DNA from: a virus
Virus record (IMG/VR): IMGVR_UViG_3300020463_000007
Location: 91,566 to 155,565 of that record
Length of the DNA stretch: 64,000 bases
Reading direction: 5' to 3' (one strand)
Shown: piece by piece, positions 63,773-64,000 of the stretch
Layout: each line of letters starts with the position of its first letter
Position numbering within the stretch: the stretch's first letter is position 1
Position numbers and translations under genes: made by a program
The notes under the pieces: model-generated
Databases searched by the model: none
The model's input: the letters and a program-made list of their open reading frames with translations, nothing else
Told to the model about the DNA's origin: nothing

Positions 63773-64000
63773 ACTTTACCTTTTTAAGTTGTGGATCATC
63801 TGGTAATTTTTTCTTTAATTCTTTTAATCTGTTTATACGCCATTCTAATAATTTAAAATCAAGTATCCAAGGAAAAAAAGCATGTATCAAACTGCCTAAG
63901 CATACAAAAAGCAAGAAAAAGAATTCGTTTATTGCGAGCCTGAAGTGCCAAAAATAACCAGCATCGGGTCTACCTGCTTTTGTTTTTGCTTCATTTAAAT
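63762..64000 (-). CDS. DUF6356-like protein, N-terminus off the window
   Basis: Partial gene; about 79 C-terminal residues are visible, read from the right edge. A hydrophobic helix (FFFLLFVCLGSLIHAFFPW) is followed by a basic helix rich in Arg/Lys (LEWRINRLKELKKKLPDD). The H-x-x-x-P-W element at the helix end is the DUF6356 landmark shared with the protein at 51133. It overlaps the aminotransferase start by 11 bases. It is probably a membrane-associated protein of unknown function. Confidence 0.6.
   Translation of the reverse strand, partial: LNEAKTKAGRPDAGYFWHFRLAINEFFFLLFVCLGSLIHAFFPWILDFKLLEWRINRLKELKKKLPDDPQLKKVKFDD

Noticed and set aside
1-64000. tRNA genes, CRISPR arrays, insertion sequences or strong terminator hairpins
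   Set aside because: Non-coding gaps are short and I saw no cloverleaf, spaced direct repeats, transposase or stem followed by a T run. A dedicated program could find weak cases I missed.

Overview
The window is about 64 kb of a T4-like marine myovirus (class Caudoviricetes). It is AT-rich and densely packed. Genes abut or overlap by 1-20 bases (TAATG and ATGA junctions), and I see no rRNA, tRNA, CRISPR array or insertion sequence. The core genes (gp46/gp47 nuclease, gp55 late sigma factor, gp48, gp53, gp5, gp25 and gp6 baseplate proteins, tail-collar fibre) identify the lineage. Low GC, marine-phage-type accessory genes and a tricarboxylate-transporter pair suggest a host among AT-rich marine bacteria such as SAR11-type Alphaproteobacteria. 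The host is inference only.

Layout. (1) 1-4223, minus strand: partial GIY-YIG endonuclease, a small unknown gene, gp46, gp47 and the gp55 late sigma factor, with near-perfect sigma70-type promoters. (2) 4303-37515, plus strand: late structural block with tube cap, wedge, hub, spike and PAAR tip, gp25, gp6, a giant 5186-residue modular protein, then tail-fibre and collar-type proteins. Several genes are preceded by T4-late-like nATAAATA elements. (3) 37583-49778, plus strand: accessory island opened by a perfect TTGACA-N17-TATAAT promoter. It holds GT-A-like glycosyltransferases, four radical SAM proteins, a TEK-type glycosyltransferase-like protein and a methyltransferase-like protein. (4) 58086-49780, minus strand: TctC and TctA transporter proteins, two paralogous 2OG-Fe(II)-oxygenase-like proteins, a DUF2061 membrane protein, a sulfotransferase-like protein, an APS-kinase-like protein, a small HxGH nucleotidyltransferase, a membrane protein, a methyltransferase, a DUF6356 protein, an AspH-like hydroxylase and a late-promoter-driven unknown. 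(5) 58263-62216, plus strand: methyltransferase, two sulfotransferase-like proteins, a third oxygenase paralogue and an SGNH hydrolase. (6) 64000-62199, minus strand: DUF6356 fragment, class IV aminotransferase and a very short adenylate-forming enzyme.

How it fits together. Sigma70-like promoters probably express gp55, gp47/46 and the radical SAM/glycosyltransferase island early. gp55 then redirects host RNA polymerase to the ATAAATA promoters of the tail block. The gp55 early promoter directly abuts the first late promoter, which suggests a built-in switch. The accessory genes look like two enzymatic programmes. One is sugar and radical chemistry next to the tail-fibre genes. The other combines activated-sulfate supply with sulfotransfer, oxygenases, methyltransferases and transport. 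Their common target, whether virion adhesin, cell surface or small metabolite, cannot be read from the sequence. They are the best candidates here for an undescribed system.
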